Origin: Periconia sp. R9002
Taxonomy: Eukaryota; Ascomycota; Dothideomycetes; Pleosporales; Periconiaceae
Assembly: GCA_023627715.1 (NCBI GenBank)
Contig: JAMAHW010000014.1
Coordinates: 496,001 to 560,000 of the forward strand
Length of the DNA stretch: 64,000 nucleotides
Direction: 5' to 3'
Positions 1 through 10,064 of the stretch are shown here, piece after piece; position 1 is the stretch's first letter, and each line of letters opens with the position of its first letter. The notes beneath the pieces are model-generated. The model saw nothing but the letters and a program-made list of their open reading frames with translations, had not been told where the DNA came from and searched no databases. The position numbers were made by a program, and so were the translations under genes.

Positions 1-1536
1 CTCTTTCTATGCCCGTGTTCGACCGACACAGAGCCTCTTCAGATCCTTGAGTTCCTACACCGCACCGCCGACGCTCTTGAAGACTTCCTTGGCGCTCCAC
101 TGCTCGCCAGCAAGGTCGAAGCCAACTACGATGTCGTCGCACAACTACTTGGCGAGATGGTGGACGGGGGCGTCATCAGTTGCACCGAACCGAATGCGTT
201 GAGAGATGTCGTCGAGGCGCCCAACTTCATAAAGAACCTGCTCGGCGGAGTCGGTCTCCCGAGTACTACGCCCAGTAGCTTAACAGCGGCCAGCGGAGGC
301 GGTCCATTTTCTCTAGGGAGGGGTGCCAGCCCACGCCTGGGTCCCGTTGGAGGCTCCGGCGGAGCTTCACAGGCTACGAGCACTGTACCTTGGAGGAGAG
401 CAAATGTAAGGCATACAAGCAATGAGATGTATGTGGATATTGTGGAGACGCTTAATATCACCTTGTCACCTTCAGGACGGCCACTAGCTGCCATTGCGAA
501 TGGCTCGATTGCCTTTACAGCCAAGGTATCCGGAGTACCAGATCTTCAACTACAATTGGGATGCCCAGGAGGCCCGGCAAACACCATTGCATTGCCAGTT
601 TTCCACCCTTGCGTGCGGTTTAACCGATGGAAGGATAGACCTGGAGATCTAAGCTTTGTTCCTCCAGACGGACGGTTTCTCCTGGCAGCATATGAAGTCG
701 ATCTGCTTGGCCCGGCTGCGCTCGATGCCTTCTCAACATCTACTTCCGCGAAATCAGGCCCAAAGTTGAACATTCCAGCCACAGTCAGCGTTCAGACTGG
801 CCTGGGATCCAGCGGATCCGACTTTGAAGTCAAACTAAACCTCAACCCTCGCTTCGCTGGTAACAAATCCTCCTCTTCCCTCTCCAGCGGCGGCGGCTCA
901 TCAAGTCGTGGAGGCCGCGGTCTGGGCGGCGCAAGCTTCACATCCTCCGCTACACAAGGCACTACGGCAGCACCCACCATCGAATCCATGATCGTTCACG
1001 TCCCGCTCCCCTCGGGCGTCAAAAACGTGTCCGATCTCCGTGTTTCCCGCGGCGCAGGCGAAGCCGGATATGCTCCAGGAGACCGCGGTATCGAATGGCG
1101 ACTTACGGGTCGCGAGATTGCCAATCTCATGGCCAACGACCGCGGCAGCGGCACATCCCTGATCTCAACGCTACGCGGCACCGTCGTGGGCGCCGATGCC
1201 GACGATGCTGATGCCGACGTTGCTCTATCTACCAGCTCCAATACGTACGATTACGACGACGACGCCAGGCCGACTTCATACCAGGCCTCCTCCTCGCCCG
1301 CCGTTGATGCTTTCCCACCGCGGAACGGGGATGCTGAAAAGAAGAAGATGAAAGTCCTCATGCCTTCGTGCGCGATGGTGAGTTTCTCGGTCAAGGGGTG
1401 GTTGCCTAGTGGCATCAAGGTGGAGAGTTTGGGCGTGGATATGAAGAAGAGCACGGGGTTGGGGAGTGGAGTCACGCCGTATAAAGGCGTCAAGTACGTT
1501 TGCGTGAGCAAGAAGGGGGTTGAGTGCAGGTGTTGA
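1..1536 (+). CDS. APM3: AP-3 adaptor complex mu subunit, 3' part
   Basis: Medium (mu) subunit of the AP-3 clathrin-adaptor-like complex, which sorts cargo from the Golgi or endosome to the vacuole. The frame is open from base 1, so the gene starts outside the window. The ATG at 157 is internal, because the upstream residues (EPLQILEFLHR, then KVEANYDVVAQLLGEM) are the end of the N-terminal longin-like domain. After a Gly/Ser-rich linker, the mu-homology domain begins near SNEMYVDIVE and carries family blocks such as FHPCVRFNRW and LSFVPPDGRF. It ends with the typical YKGVKY element close to the stop. Two low-complexity inserts, Ser/Gly-rich and Asp/Ala-rich, lie inside the mu-homology domain and are longer than in yeast or animals. 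No intron is needed in the visible part. AP-3 is chosen over AP-1 or AP-2 mu from the sequence blocks, and this assignment is fairly sure. Confidence 0.88.
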   Translation, partial: LFLCPCSTDTEPLQILEFLHRTADALEDFLGAPLLASKVEANYDVVAQLLGEMVDGGVISCTEPNALRDVVEAPNFIKNLLGGVGLPSTTPSSLTAASGGGPFSLGRGASPRLGPVGGSGGASQATSTVPWRRANVRHTSNEMYVDIVETLNITLSPSGRPLAAIANGSIAFTAKVSGVPDLQLQLGCPGGPANTIALPVFHPCVRFNRWKDRPGDLSFVPPDGRFLLAAYEVDLLGPAALDAFSTSTSAKSGPKLNIPATVSVQTGLGSSGSDFEVKLNLNPRFAGNKSSSSLSSGGGSSSRGGRGLGGASFTSSATQGTTAAPTIESMIVHVPLPSGVKNVSDLRVSRGAGEAGYAPGDRGIEWRLTGREIANLMANDRGSGTSLISTLRGTVVGADADDADADVALSTSSNTYDYDDDARPTSYQASSSPAVDAFPPRNGDAEKKKMKVLMPSCAMVSFSVKGWLPSGIKVESLGVDMKKSTGLGSGVTPYKGVKYVCVSKKGVECRC

Positions 1537-2230
1537 TTCTATGCCATGTTTTTCTTTTGGTGTGCGGTTGCATAGTATGGAAAATATCATCTTGACCTGG
1601 TTGTAGGGGGTGGTCACTGTCAATAATCCAGTCGACTTAATCATCTCATCCATCTCGCAAAACGTCAATTACATCTAGAGACACAACAGCATCGCCGCAT
1701 TGAGCAATATTCATGCACGTTTAAATGCATACACGTTGATTTGTCACAAAAAGGCACGAAGGTATCACACTATTCTACTATCAAATCCATCTAAGACCTC
1801 TCTCCACATCCTCTAAAGCACATCAACTACAAGATACCCGCTCAGCCTGCCAAAATTGACTTCCGGGTGTATGCCCAGGAACGCAACGCTCACGCCTCAC
1901 ACTGCAAGACTCAATAGACCTCATGAGCACAAACGAAAACTAGAAATGATAACTGGCGCTGATGACGGCAGATTTTTATAAACGTCTTGTTGAAAGTCCC
2001 TGACTGGTGTAGTCTGATGGTACAGGTCCAAGAAAGGCGCATGACTATCTCAACGACTCGTCTTACACCTGCTCCTGTAAGTGTCGTGTTCAAAAGGAAA
2101 CTGTGAGACTGAGGATAGAATCTCGACGAAACTATGGAAGACGTCGCTAGCCGAATACCATGGGACGTAACGCATGGGAATGGGAGTTTGCCTTGGCCAT
2201 TCACACAAAAAACAGGGCATCACAGAGCGT
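1537..2230. other. convergent intergenic region
   Basis: This is the 3' flank shared by the adaptor gene (plus strand) and the phosphatase gene (minus strand). Reading frames here are short and broken. I see no gene, repeat or RNA, so it is presumably two 3' UTRs meeting. Confidence 0.6.
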
Positions 2231-3397
2231 CTATCGTATCAAAGCCTCTTGCTCCTCACGCGAGATGCCGAACAAATACAGGACATCCAACATGCTCTTC
2301 GAATTGAGCCGTGCCGGTGCTCGCAATTGCACGTTGGGTTTGGCATGAAAAGCTACCCCAAGCCCCGCCACGCCCATCATGGGCAGATCGTTGGCACCAT
2401 CCCCTATACAGATCGCTTGCTCCAACAGTATGCCTTCTTTGGCGGCGATTTCGAGGACATGCTGACGCTTTTTCTCGGCATGGACAATCTCGCCGGTAAG
2501 CTCGCCGGTGAGGGTTTGCCCGTCCGGCGAGACAACCAAGTGATTCGCGAAAGCATAGTCTAGACCCAATTTCCCTGCCATCCATTCTGCCAAGGGTGTG
2601 AAGCCGCCACTCAACACCGCGGTCTTGAACCCTAGTCGCTTCAAAGCCCTGAGGAGCTCCGGTACCCCTTCGTTCATGGTGATCCTCGTTTTAAGTGTTT
2701 CCCAAACACTGCTGGGTACGCCCGTCAACAGCTTGCATCGGGCCCGCAAACTCGCCTCAAAATCAAGTTCGCCATTCATGGCTGCTGCAGTAATGGCAGA
2801 GACTTGATCCTGGACTCCAATGAGCGCAGCAATCTCATCAATGACCTCTTGTTGAATGAGGGTGCTGTCCATGTCGAAAACGGCGAGACGCTTGTAGCGG
2901 CGGTGGACGGTATCTTCCTGGAAAACGACCTCGACGTTCCATTCACGCTCGAAGCGGGAAATGTTCTCATGTCTCCTTATCGTCTCCAACGTCACGTTTG
3001 TGGAAGGGGGAAACGGGAAATGCACCTCGACGACTTTGCAGAATTTGTCTTGCTGCAGTTTTCGACTTTCGATGGCGTCCTGGGAAATCGTGGGGACAAT
3101 GGTGGTTAGTGTTGAGAAGAAATCGGTCAAGCAATTCTGGCTGATGTAGCTGCCGTAGATGTGGTCTAGAGGATTCGGGCCGGGCGTTGGAGGCTCCAAG
3201 GGATACGAAGAAAGGTTGTCGGTGGGTATAGCGCCATCTTTGAGTGACTCGAGGGAAGCGGAAGGAATGGGATCAGTGGGGGAGCGAGGTGAAGCATCGG
3301 GGTGGGGAAAGTAATGCGGCCTGTCTGCCTTGTAGAAGAGCGTGGCTACCAAAGACGTGGGTGAGGGCGCAGACGGCGCGAGATTTGCGGGAGGCAT
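2231..3397 (-). CDS. SER2: phosphoserine phosphatase
   Basis: Cytosolic HAD phosphatase that makes L-serine from O-phosphoserine, the last step of the phosphorylated serine pathway. Single exon of 388 residues. The C-terminal half carries all HAD motifs: FDMDSTL with nucleophile D175 and general acid D177, SGG at about 263-265, a Lys pair near 309-310, and GDGANDLPMM from about 332. The cap region (AAMNGELDFEASL) is the SerB type. The roughly 165-residue N-terminal part is the extension seen in fungal homologues, which replaces the ACT-like region of bacterial SerB. Divergent from the dehydrogenase gene at 3790, with 392 bp between the two start codons. The ATG is the first in the frame and fits the family. 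Confidence 0.93.
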   Translation of the reverse strand: MPPANLAPSAPSPTSLVATLFYKADRPHYFPHPDASPRSPTDPIPSASLESLKDGAIPTDNLSSYPLEPPTPGPNPLDHIYGSYISQNCLTDFFSTLTTIVPTISQDAIESRKLQQDKFCKVVEVHFPFPPSTNVTLETIRRHENISRFEREWNVEVVFQEDTVHRRYKRLAVFDMDSTLIQQEVIDEIAALIGVQDQVSAITAAAMNGELDFEASLRARCKLLTGVPSSVWETLKTRITMNEGVPELLRALKRLGFKTAVLSGGFTPLAEWMAGKLGLDYAFANHLVVSPDGQTLTGELTGEIVHAEKKRQHVLEIAAKEGILLEQAICIGDGANDLPMMGVAGLGVAFHAKPNVQLRAPARLNSKSMLDVLYLFGISREEQEALIR

Positions 3398-3789
3398 TGC
3401 GCCGTCCTGATGGGGTTGAGTACGACTAATCGCAGCACGATTGGCCAGTTAGGTACCGGATGGACTTGCAAGGAATGTGACGCAAGGAGCGAAACGAATG
3501 AGAGGTTGGACGAACAGAATCCCAAGAAAAGTCTTTGGAGGAGTGTGAATGCATGTGGGGTCGCGGGGTCAGGAACAAGACAGGGATGAGCGATACGCTA
3601 GAACTAGCGGCTGCAAGTAGGGCTACCGGCTACTACTACTTTTCCTATCACAGCTAGCAGTTGCGAGATGCGAGACGGTTGAAACTTGAACGAGAGGAAG
3701 ATGGAGCTGGACGCTGAGGGCTGGCCTCCTCAACCTCACTTCTTTGCCACGTCCCGTTTTTTGCAATATATTTAGTATTTCTTAACAAG
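3398..3789. promoter_or_regulatory. shared divergent promoter region (phosphatase / dehydrogenase)
   Basis: The 392 bp between two divergent start codons must hold both promoters. An AT-rich TATA-like stretch (aatatattta) lies about 20-30 bp before the ATG at 3790. No strong factor site could be named. Confidence 0.45.
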
Positions 3790-4890
3790 ATGGAGATGCC
3801 CTCGCCTGATCCAATGGGCCTCTCGGCCGCAATCCGGCAGTCACCCCCAATCGATCTATCCATCCCATATGATGCCAGTTGGGTCAAAGATAAGACGATT
3901 CTGGTCACTGGGGGAGCTAGCGGGTTCGGAGCAGGATTTGTGAGATGCTGGGCACGCCATGGAGCCAATGTCATCATAGGCGACGTTGATGTCCAAAAAG
4001 GAGATGACATAGCGCGCGAGATGCGGAAAGAGACGGGAAAGGACAATGTCCACTTTGTTTACTGCGATGTTACCGACTGGCAGTCTCAAGTGAATCTGTT
4101 CAAAAAGGCAGTCAGGCTGAGCCCACACGGAGGAATCGATACTGTCGTTCCGAATGCAGGTATCGTCCGCGATCCGGATGAGACAATGAATCCCAAGGAA
4201 TTGAGCGTTGCAGAACCACAGCCCCCGAACCTCAAAACAATCGATGTCAATATTGTCGGTGTATTATATTCGGTACACCTCGCCTACTACTGGCTACCTC
4301 GAAATCCAGGCTCAAAGGCGTGCAGCGTCGACTCTGACCAGCGACAACCCCGTGACAGACACATATTGTTCATTGGATCCTTGGCTTCACTGGCTCCCAT
4401 TGCGCTAGCTCCCCAGTATGGTACCTCTAAGCATGCGGTGCTCGGTCTTTTTCGGTCTTTACGTGCGACCACGCATCTGCACGGTGTGCGCATCAACATG
4501 CTCTGTCCGTATTTCATCGACACACCCATCTTGAATTTCCCGACTAGATTGCTGCTAGCAGGCGGAGGGATGGGGAAAGTAGAAGATGTGGTGGACGCGG
4601 CGACACGCATCGTTTCCGACTCACGAATCCTTGGCCGGGCACTCGTTATCGGTCCCAAGGCGTCTTTGAAGCAGAAGGAGAGCGGCGAGTGGATTGTAGT
4701 GGAACGTAGAGCCCCAGAAAGTGAAACCAGTGCCATATGGGAAGCGTATGCGGATGATTGGTATGAACAAGACGTGTTTAACAGGAATATTGTCAAGGCG
4801 TTGAATGCGGTGCAGAAAGCTCGTGGCTGGGCCGGATGGGGGTTGGATCTGGTCAAGGCGGTGGGATATCTGATTTGGGGCTCCAAGTAA
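3790..4890 (+). CDS. short-chain dehydrogenase/reductase
   Basis: NAD(P)-dependent oxidoreductase of the classical SDR family, 366 residues, one exon. The dinucleotide-binding motif TGGASGFG is at residues 40-47, followed by the VIIGDVDV strand, whose Asp at about 65 suggests NAD rather than NADP. The NAG motif is present (PNAGIV), and the catalytic Ser197, Tyr210 and Lys214 form the expected S-12-Y-3-K arrangement. It resembles fungal relatives of 15-hydroxyprostaglandin dehydrogenase. The roughly 100-residue C-terminal tail after the Rossmann core is longer than in a minimal SDR and carries a Trp-rich end. The substrate cannot be told from sequence. The preceding gene is divergent, so it is not an operon partner. 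Confidence 0.85.
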   Translation: MEMPSPDPMGLSAAIRQSPPIDLSIPYDASWVKDKTILVTGGASGFGAGFVRCWARHGANVIIGDVDVQKGDDIAREMRKETGKDNVHFVYCDVTDWQSQVNLFKKAVRLSPHGGIDTVVPNAGIVRDPDETMNPKELSVAEPQPPNLKTIDVNIVGVLYSVHLAYYWLPRNPGSKACSVDSDQRQPRDRHILFIGSLASLAPIALAPQYGTSKHAVLGLFRSLRATTHLHGVRINMLCPYFIDTPILNFPTRLLLAGGGMGKVEDVVDAATRIVSDSRILGRALVIGPKASLKQKESGEWIVVERRAPESETSAIWEAYADDWYEQDVFNRNIVKALNAVQKARGWAGWGLDLVKAVGYLIWGSK

Positions 4891-5588
4891 CCAACAGCTG
4901 CCGCAGCGTGATCTGTGAAGTAGAAGATGGCAACGATATGTGCAGATGTTAGCAAAGATGAAAAGTGCGTCCATGACTTTGATTCAAAATGTAGTCTACT
5001 TTTCACTAGCAGAAAAGGAGCCTAACAAGTGGCAGTGTTGCTGCTGTAGAACTAGGCCATGATTGATGCTATCCCCAACGGTGGTCGGGACTTCATATCC
5101 AGGGGTGATGTCCTCAATGCAAAGCTATGTGACTTGAAGGTGAGAAATGCGTGATAGTCATCGGTAACCATAACGGATTCATTGTCAGCGGCATTCGTGA
5201 ATGGGCTCAGCGCTGCTCCGGAGGTGACAACGTGATGGTTCGCTCTGGTGAACTGGTAACTGGTGCTCAACGCGGGCGCCAAGCCGCTGGTGCATATTAC
5301 TTCTCATATCAACTTTCCCGTGAGCGCAGGCATCATCGAGATTAACGTATTGGACCAATACATAGTTATGTAACAAACTGCAATTCAATGAGTGTATAGG
5401 TAAGAAATACAAATCCCGGCTGGGCGTTTGACACATTCATTCCAGCGATTTTCTTTTTCCGAATCCCCCGTCATATTACCCGTTTAATCCATTACCTATC
5501 ATCAAAAAGAGTGCTTTTGCGACTGTTCTCAGTTCTTGCGTGGCGGCTCCAGCCGTTTTTGTCCCTCGATATCCAGAGGTGGGTGGTA
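4891..5588. other. convergent intergenic region
   Basis: Lies between the 3' ends of the dehydrogenase and the double-WSC gene. Only short broken frames are present and nothing recognisable was seen. Confidence 0.55.
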
Positions 5589-8421
5589 TCAAGGGTCGTC
5601 ACAGACCATGTCCTCAATATAATTACTCAACCACTGGAACCACTCCCTGCTCAGGTGCTCAAACACGTTCCTCCCAGTATCCCTCGCGCACCAGTTTTTT
5701 TCGGGGCCCCTCATTTGATTTTCTTTCAAACAGTCCTTGTACTGAGCGTCGCACTGCTCCTTAACCTTCGTATAATCCGCATACTTGCGTTCCAGTTTCG
5801 CCACATTTCCACACCACTCAAATTGGGTCTTGCACGCGTCTTGGCACGCATTGGTGAGATCCTTCTGGGGATACTTTCGGCAGTTTGAGAATATCTTCTG
5901 GTTGAAAAGTTTGAAGGGGAAAACGGAGCGTTCGTTTTCGGCGTCGTTGCAGCCTACGCATGGACTAAAATGGAGTCAGAACAGTCACAATCTACACGCA
6001 AGTCAGACAAGAAGTGGATACGTACAGCGGGATATTCTTGACTGCTTTGCCTCCTGACCACGGTGCTGGAGTAGCACAGATACATGATGGCGTGGGAAAG
6101 GGGAGTCGCCTTGTGTTGGACGGTGTGCACCGAGGTGGCTTGTAGGTGTTGGGTGGAATGCTGGATACGGTCGAAGAAGTAAGTGTGCTTGCTGTGGTTT
6201 GAGGAAGATTTGGTTTTGTTGTGGAAGATGGAGCACTCTTCGTAGATTCCGGGGAGGAAATGGGAGGTGAAGGTTCAGCCTTCTTCGTGGATTCGGCACT
6301 CTTCGTGGGCTCTGCTTTCGAAGGTTCTGCTTTTGAAGGCTCTGCTTTCGTTGATTCGGCACCCTTCGTTGATTCGGCATTCTTTGTGGATTCCGCGTTT
6401 TTCGTAGATTCGACATTCTTTGTAGATTCAGCTTTCTTCGTAGATTCCGGTGAGGGATTGAGAACAGAAGATTCAGCATTTTTCGTTGACTCAGGTTTCT
6501 TTGTAGATTCAACACTCTTCGTGGGTCCAGCGCTCTTCGTAGGCTCTGCTTTGGAAGGTTCTCCTTTTGAAGGCTCGGCGCTCTTTGTGGGCTCGGCACT
6601 CTTCGTGGGTTCTGCTTTTGAAGGTTCTGCTTTTGAAGGTTCTGCTTTCGTAGGCTGGCCCTTTGATGGCTCTGCTTTCGTAGGCTCTGCTTTCGTAGGC
6701 TCTGCTTTCGTAGGCTCTGCTTTCGTAGGCTCTGCTTTCGTAGGCTCTGCTTTCGTAGGNNNNNNNNNNNNNNNNNNNNNNNNNNNNNNNNNNNNNNNNN
6801 NNNNNNNNNNNNNNNNNNNNNNNNNNNNNNNNNNNNNNNNNNNNNNNNNNNNNNNNNNNCTCTGGTTTCTTCGAGGACTCTGTGTTTGAAGGCTCCGCTT
6901 TCTTTGAAGACTCTGATTTAGTAGGCTCTGGTTTCTTGGAAGACGCTGTGTTCGAAGGCTCTGATTTCTTCGAGGACTCCGTGTTCGAAGGTTCTGCTTT
7001 CGTAGGCTCTGGTTTCTTGGAAGACTCTGTGTTCGAGGGCTCTGCTTTCTTTGAAGATTCTGATTTGGTAGGCTCTGCTTTCTTCGAGGACTCTGTGTTC
7101 GAAGGCTCTGCTTTCTTTGTAGATTCTGCGTCCTTGGTAGGTTCTGCTTTCTTCGTAGATTCCGCGATCTTCGTGGATTCTGCACTCTTAGTTGACTCTG
7201 CGTTCTTTGTAGACTCTGATTTCGTTGGCTCTGCCTTCTTCGTGGATTCTGCTTTCTCCATGGATTCTGAGGAGGAAGGCGGAGCATTTTTCTCGGCTGG
7301 TGATGAACTGGGAGATGGTGCGGGTTTGCTCATTTGCATTGAAGACGTGGTCGCGCTTGTGGAAGGCGCTTCGCCGGCCAAGGGTGTCGTTGATGAAGAT
7401 GGGCTTCCAGAGGATTCCGGGGTGCATTTTTCAGGCGATATCCTAAATTGTCAACGGCTTGTTCTGGAACATCTTCAACTAAAAACTTACAACCCAGGTG
7501 CGCGATATAGATTAAGCCGATCTGAGCCACCACACGTCTCCAGACTGTTTCCTCTGCAAAGGGAAGAACAGTCGGTCAAAGGCGCTCTTTTCAGGAGTTA
7601 GTATACATGATCAATTGTTAGGGAATAAAATCGTACTCAGCAGGATTGTTCTCTGGTTGGGTGCCACAGTAGCATTCCTATAATCTTCGGTGAGCCCTGG
7701 CACCTGATCCGAGGATATCTGAATTCGTACCTCCGACCATTCCGTACCAGCGTATCCGAAGCCACGTTTTCCACATTCCGTTAAACACGACTCCGTGGTA
7801 AGCTCTGATCCATTAATGTTCTCAACCTGGTTGAAGCGTAAAGCACGACCCCCATTTCCTACCCTCTGCCGTTAGTTATCCAAAGTATGCAAAGCATGCG
7901 CAAGAACAGGGTTTGCATACCTTCAGTCCAGCAGCCCAGAGAATCGTAATCTTCGGGGGTAGCGAAATCGTCTTTGATGGTGGGGTCGGAATAAACAGAA
8001 AGAATGTAGGTGCCACCACATGTCTGACTTTTGTTGCCATTACATGGGTAATTGCACTGAGATTCTTCAAGCTGTTTACTGGCAATATTTGTGCCACAAA
8101 AACACTGGCCTGTGGTGATAATCGTGTAAGCAGAATATGTGGGGAAGCAAGGTGGCACGAAATGATCCTACCGTAGTATTCAAGACCAGCATAGTGGTAA
8201 TCGTCGGCCTTGCACTGAGCTATACAGGAATCCACGGTAACGGTGCCGAAATCCAGAGGAGGCGAGTAGCTCAATGCCCTGGATTCGCCGGAATCTTCAA
8301 AACATCCCACATATTTGTAAGGAGTATAGGATCCTTCCTTACATGGGGGGTTGTCGGTGGTAGCTGCGGTGAGCCTCGAAAGGCCATACAAGCCAAGCAC
8401 AACCTTTTTGACAGAAGACAT
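5589..8421 (-). CDS. secreted double-WSC-domain protein with tandem-repeat stalk (contains assembly gap)
   Basis: Model in seven exons: 8421-8172, 8109-7921, 7858-7731, 7677-7637, 7586-7491, 7442-6026, 5964-5589. All introns are GT...AG, 48-62 bp, and all phases agree. An N-terminal hydrophobic segment (VVLGLYGLSRL) looks like a signal peptide. WSC domain 1 starts at YVGCFED and includes QCFCGT and CNYPCNGN. WSC domain 2 starts at SLGCWTEG and includes EECYCGTQ and CRGNSLETCGG. WSC domains are known carbohydrate-binding or cell-wall modules. A long Lys/Glu/Pro/Ser/Thr repeat domain follows (ESTKKAE, PSNTESSKK, PTKAE units), then a Cys-rich tail starting at LPCVGCNDAE. No C-terminal membrane helix or GPI signal is evident. 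The ATG at 8421 is preferred over the one at 8451, because a TATA box at 8483-8489 would leave almost no leader for 8451. Function on the surface is inferred. Confidence 0.8.
6241..7270. repeat. 15-bp-based minisatellite encoding the Lys/Glu/Pro repeat domain
   Basis: Degenerate tandem array with a 15-bp base period (plus strand unit ggctctgctttcgta and variants) and 30-45-bp higher-order units. Six perfect copies occupy 6668-6757, directly against the N gap. On the minus strand the perfect copies read PTKAE and the variants read ESTKNA, PTKSA and SNTESSKK. The array is open in several frames on both strands, which explains long spurious reading frames here. Confidence 0.92.
6760..6859. other. 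assembly gap of 100 N
   Basis: Exactly 100 N, the usual placeholder for a gap of unknown size. It falls inside the perfect 15-bp repeat, so a collapsed array is the likely cause. Coding frame differs on the two sides, see findings. Confidence 0.97.
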
Positions 8422-8482
8422 ATCGCCAAAAGGATGAGAGATTTCAATCATGGATGACTCTGTGTTGATGTTCTTCTTCCCG

Positions 8483-8489
8483 CTTTATA
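8483..8489 (-). promoter_or_regulatory. TATA box of the double-WSC gene
   Basis: TATAAAG on the minus strand, 62-68 bp before the chosen start codon at 8421. This position fits a fungal TATA promoter and helps decide the start. Confidence 0.5.
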
Positions 8490-9653
8490 CTTCTCAAACT
8501 TTTATCTGCTAACAGACGTGTATCCATCGGCCTTTGCGCACCGTTCGAGCAAGCCGGAATCGGTTTGTCACGGCTCCCCGCGATATCTGATGAATTCATG
8601 AAAAATTATAGAACCTTGAAATTTGATTGGGTGTATGGGCCACAACGTGGTGTTTCGGCGGGTTCGTGCCAGATTGTGTGGCTGGCCCCCCCATTTTGAG
8701 AGGGGTAAAATGCAAACAATGAAACCGTGATCCAGGCAGTCTTTCTCCACCACTATCGGAATTGCTAGACGCGTTTTGTTGAATATCACCGATATGATCA
8801 ATCAATAACGGAGCCTATTCGAGAACCTGGGGTTGACAGCTGGATGTGGATCCACAATCGACCAAAGGACAATACCGACATTATGGGATTTCTTGACCTT
8901 GCAAAAGCACATGATGCTTGACTTGCGATTTGATCCGGCGCAAGCAATTCTTCATCCGGCTCCTCAATGAGCATCAATGTAACTTTGAGAGGGCACGACT
9001 GGTGGTAATAGACGACCATACCTATCTCACTTTCAGTACTGGGCGCGGATGTTACTGGGGAAGAACTGGTGGCTATCGTGGTTATTCATGCCTTCCGCTT
9101 TAAGAGCTGTATGACATAACCCACCGGCAGTTACGATTGGCTCGTTGTGACATGAAGGGTGATACAGGCAAATCATTGGAACGCATAGACGACCTGAAGC
9201 GGATTAAAATACCCGCCAATGAAGCTTAGGCATGCCGTTGTGGTTTCACGGAGGTAAGTGAGAGTTCGAAACCATCAATGAACGTTCACAAAAGTTCCTG
9301 GCTTATGCGATGTACCCCGGTTGATAATCCAGAGCCAGCGTAACGGCATGAATCAAAAGTACTACCAGCCAAAGTCTGGGCAACGGCAAAGCCCAGAGTA
9401 TCAACCCAATGATATTGAGCGCTCGTACGAGAGTTCAATGCAAGGCGTCCTGCGACAAATAGTAATGTGGCTGTGCAGCTTACCTTTGCATATATGTAAC
9501 CTACACAGCCAACATCTGACCTCATCTCTGAAGTTATATAGAGTTATACTCGCGCAATGCTAATGAGACGTCATGAATCTCTTCCATATCAAGATACAAA
9601 GCAGGATTCGCGTACATCCACCCCATTACCCCAGATCTTAACAACTTGGCAAC
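8490..9653. other. gene-poor intergenic region, left part
   Basis: Upstream of the double-WSC gene. All frames are short, and I found no transposon ORF, terminal repeat or RNA gene. Confidence 0.5.
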
Positions 9654-10064
9654 ATGGATAGTAAGAAAAAGGAAATGGAAGTCCCGACCCAGAGCGGAGC
9701 AACGGAGCCAGTAATCGAAAAATCGACCTCGGAGCCCCCACAATATTACAATTCGGAGCCTTCAAGTCAGCCGCCCCAGTACAACAAATCGGCAAGCCAA
9801 AAATCCGGAGCGGGATCTTCAAAGCCGCAACAACACGCTTCGGCAGCAAGCGTCAACGCGATCCTAGCGAGTCCAGACGTAACCGGTCCGGAGAAGAGGA
9901 AGGAGAAGCTACCATGGCGACAGCGATGGAAGGAGTGGCGGCAAAGTTGGGAAGTCCACGATGATCATGGGAGCTACGACCGAGATTATGGCTCACAGCC
10001 CAAACTAAACTATTGGGGTGCAAGGGTTGACGGCAGAGAAACCAAGGCGAGGAAATATCGATGA
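9654..10064 (+). CDS. small hypothetical protein, doubtful
   Basis: 136 residues from ATG to stop with no recognised domain. The N-terminal half is rich in Pro, Gln, Ser and Tyr (EPPQYYNSEP, QPPQYNKSAS). It is followed by a basic Trp segment (LPWRQRWKEWRQSWE) and a short end block, LNYWGARVDG. This layout is familiar from small Pro/Gln-rich hypothetical proteins of Dothideomycetes, but the match is from general memory and weak. A different frame stays open just downstream (about 10043-10228), so the gene may be longer and frameshifted. It lies alone in gene-poor DNA. It could be a young or decaying gene, or chance. Confidence 0.38.
   Translation: MDSKKKEMEVPTQSGATEPVIEKSTSEPPQYYNSEPSSQPPQYNKSASQKSGAGSSKPQQHASAASVNAILASPDVTGPEKRKEKLPWRQRWKEWRQSWEVHDDHGSYDRDYGSQPKLNYWGARVDGRETKARKYR

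Noticed and set aside
5052..5282. 76-codon minus-strand frame between the dehydrogenase and WSC genes.
   Set aside because: Short, no TATA or splice support, and no motif.
6241..7270. CRISPR-like regular repeats.
   Set aside because: Units are contiguous 15-bp coding minisatellite without unique spacers, in a eukaryotic gene.
6221..7601. Long plus-strand frames through the repeat region (VDSAFF/GSAF repeats).
   Set aside because: They are the opposite strand of the tandem repeat, which is stop-free in several frames. They lack the conserved WSC exons found on the minus strand.
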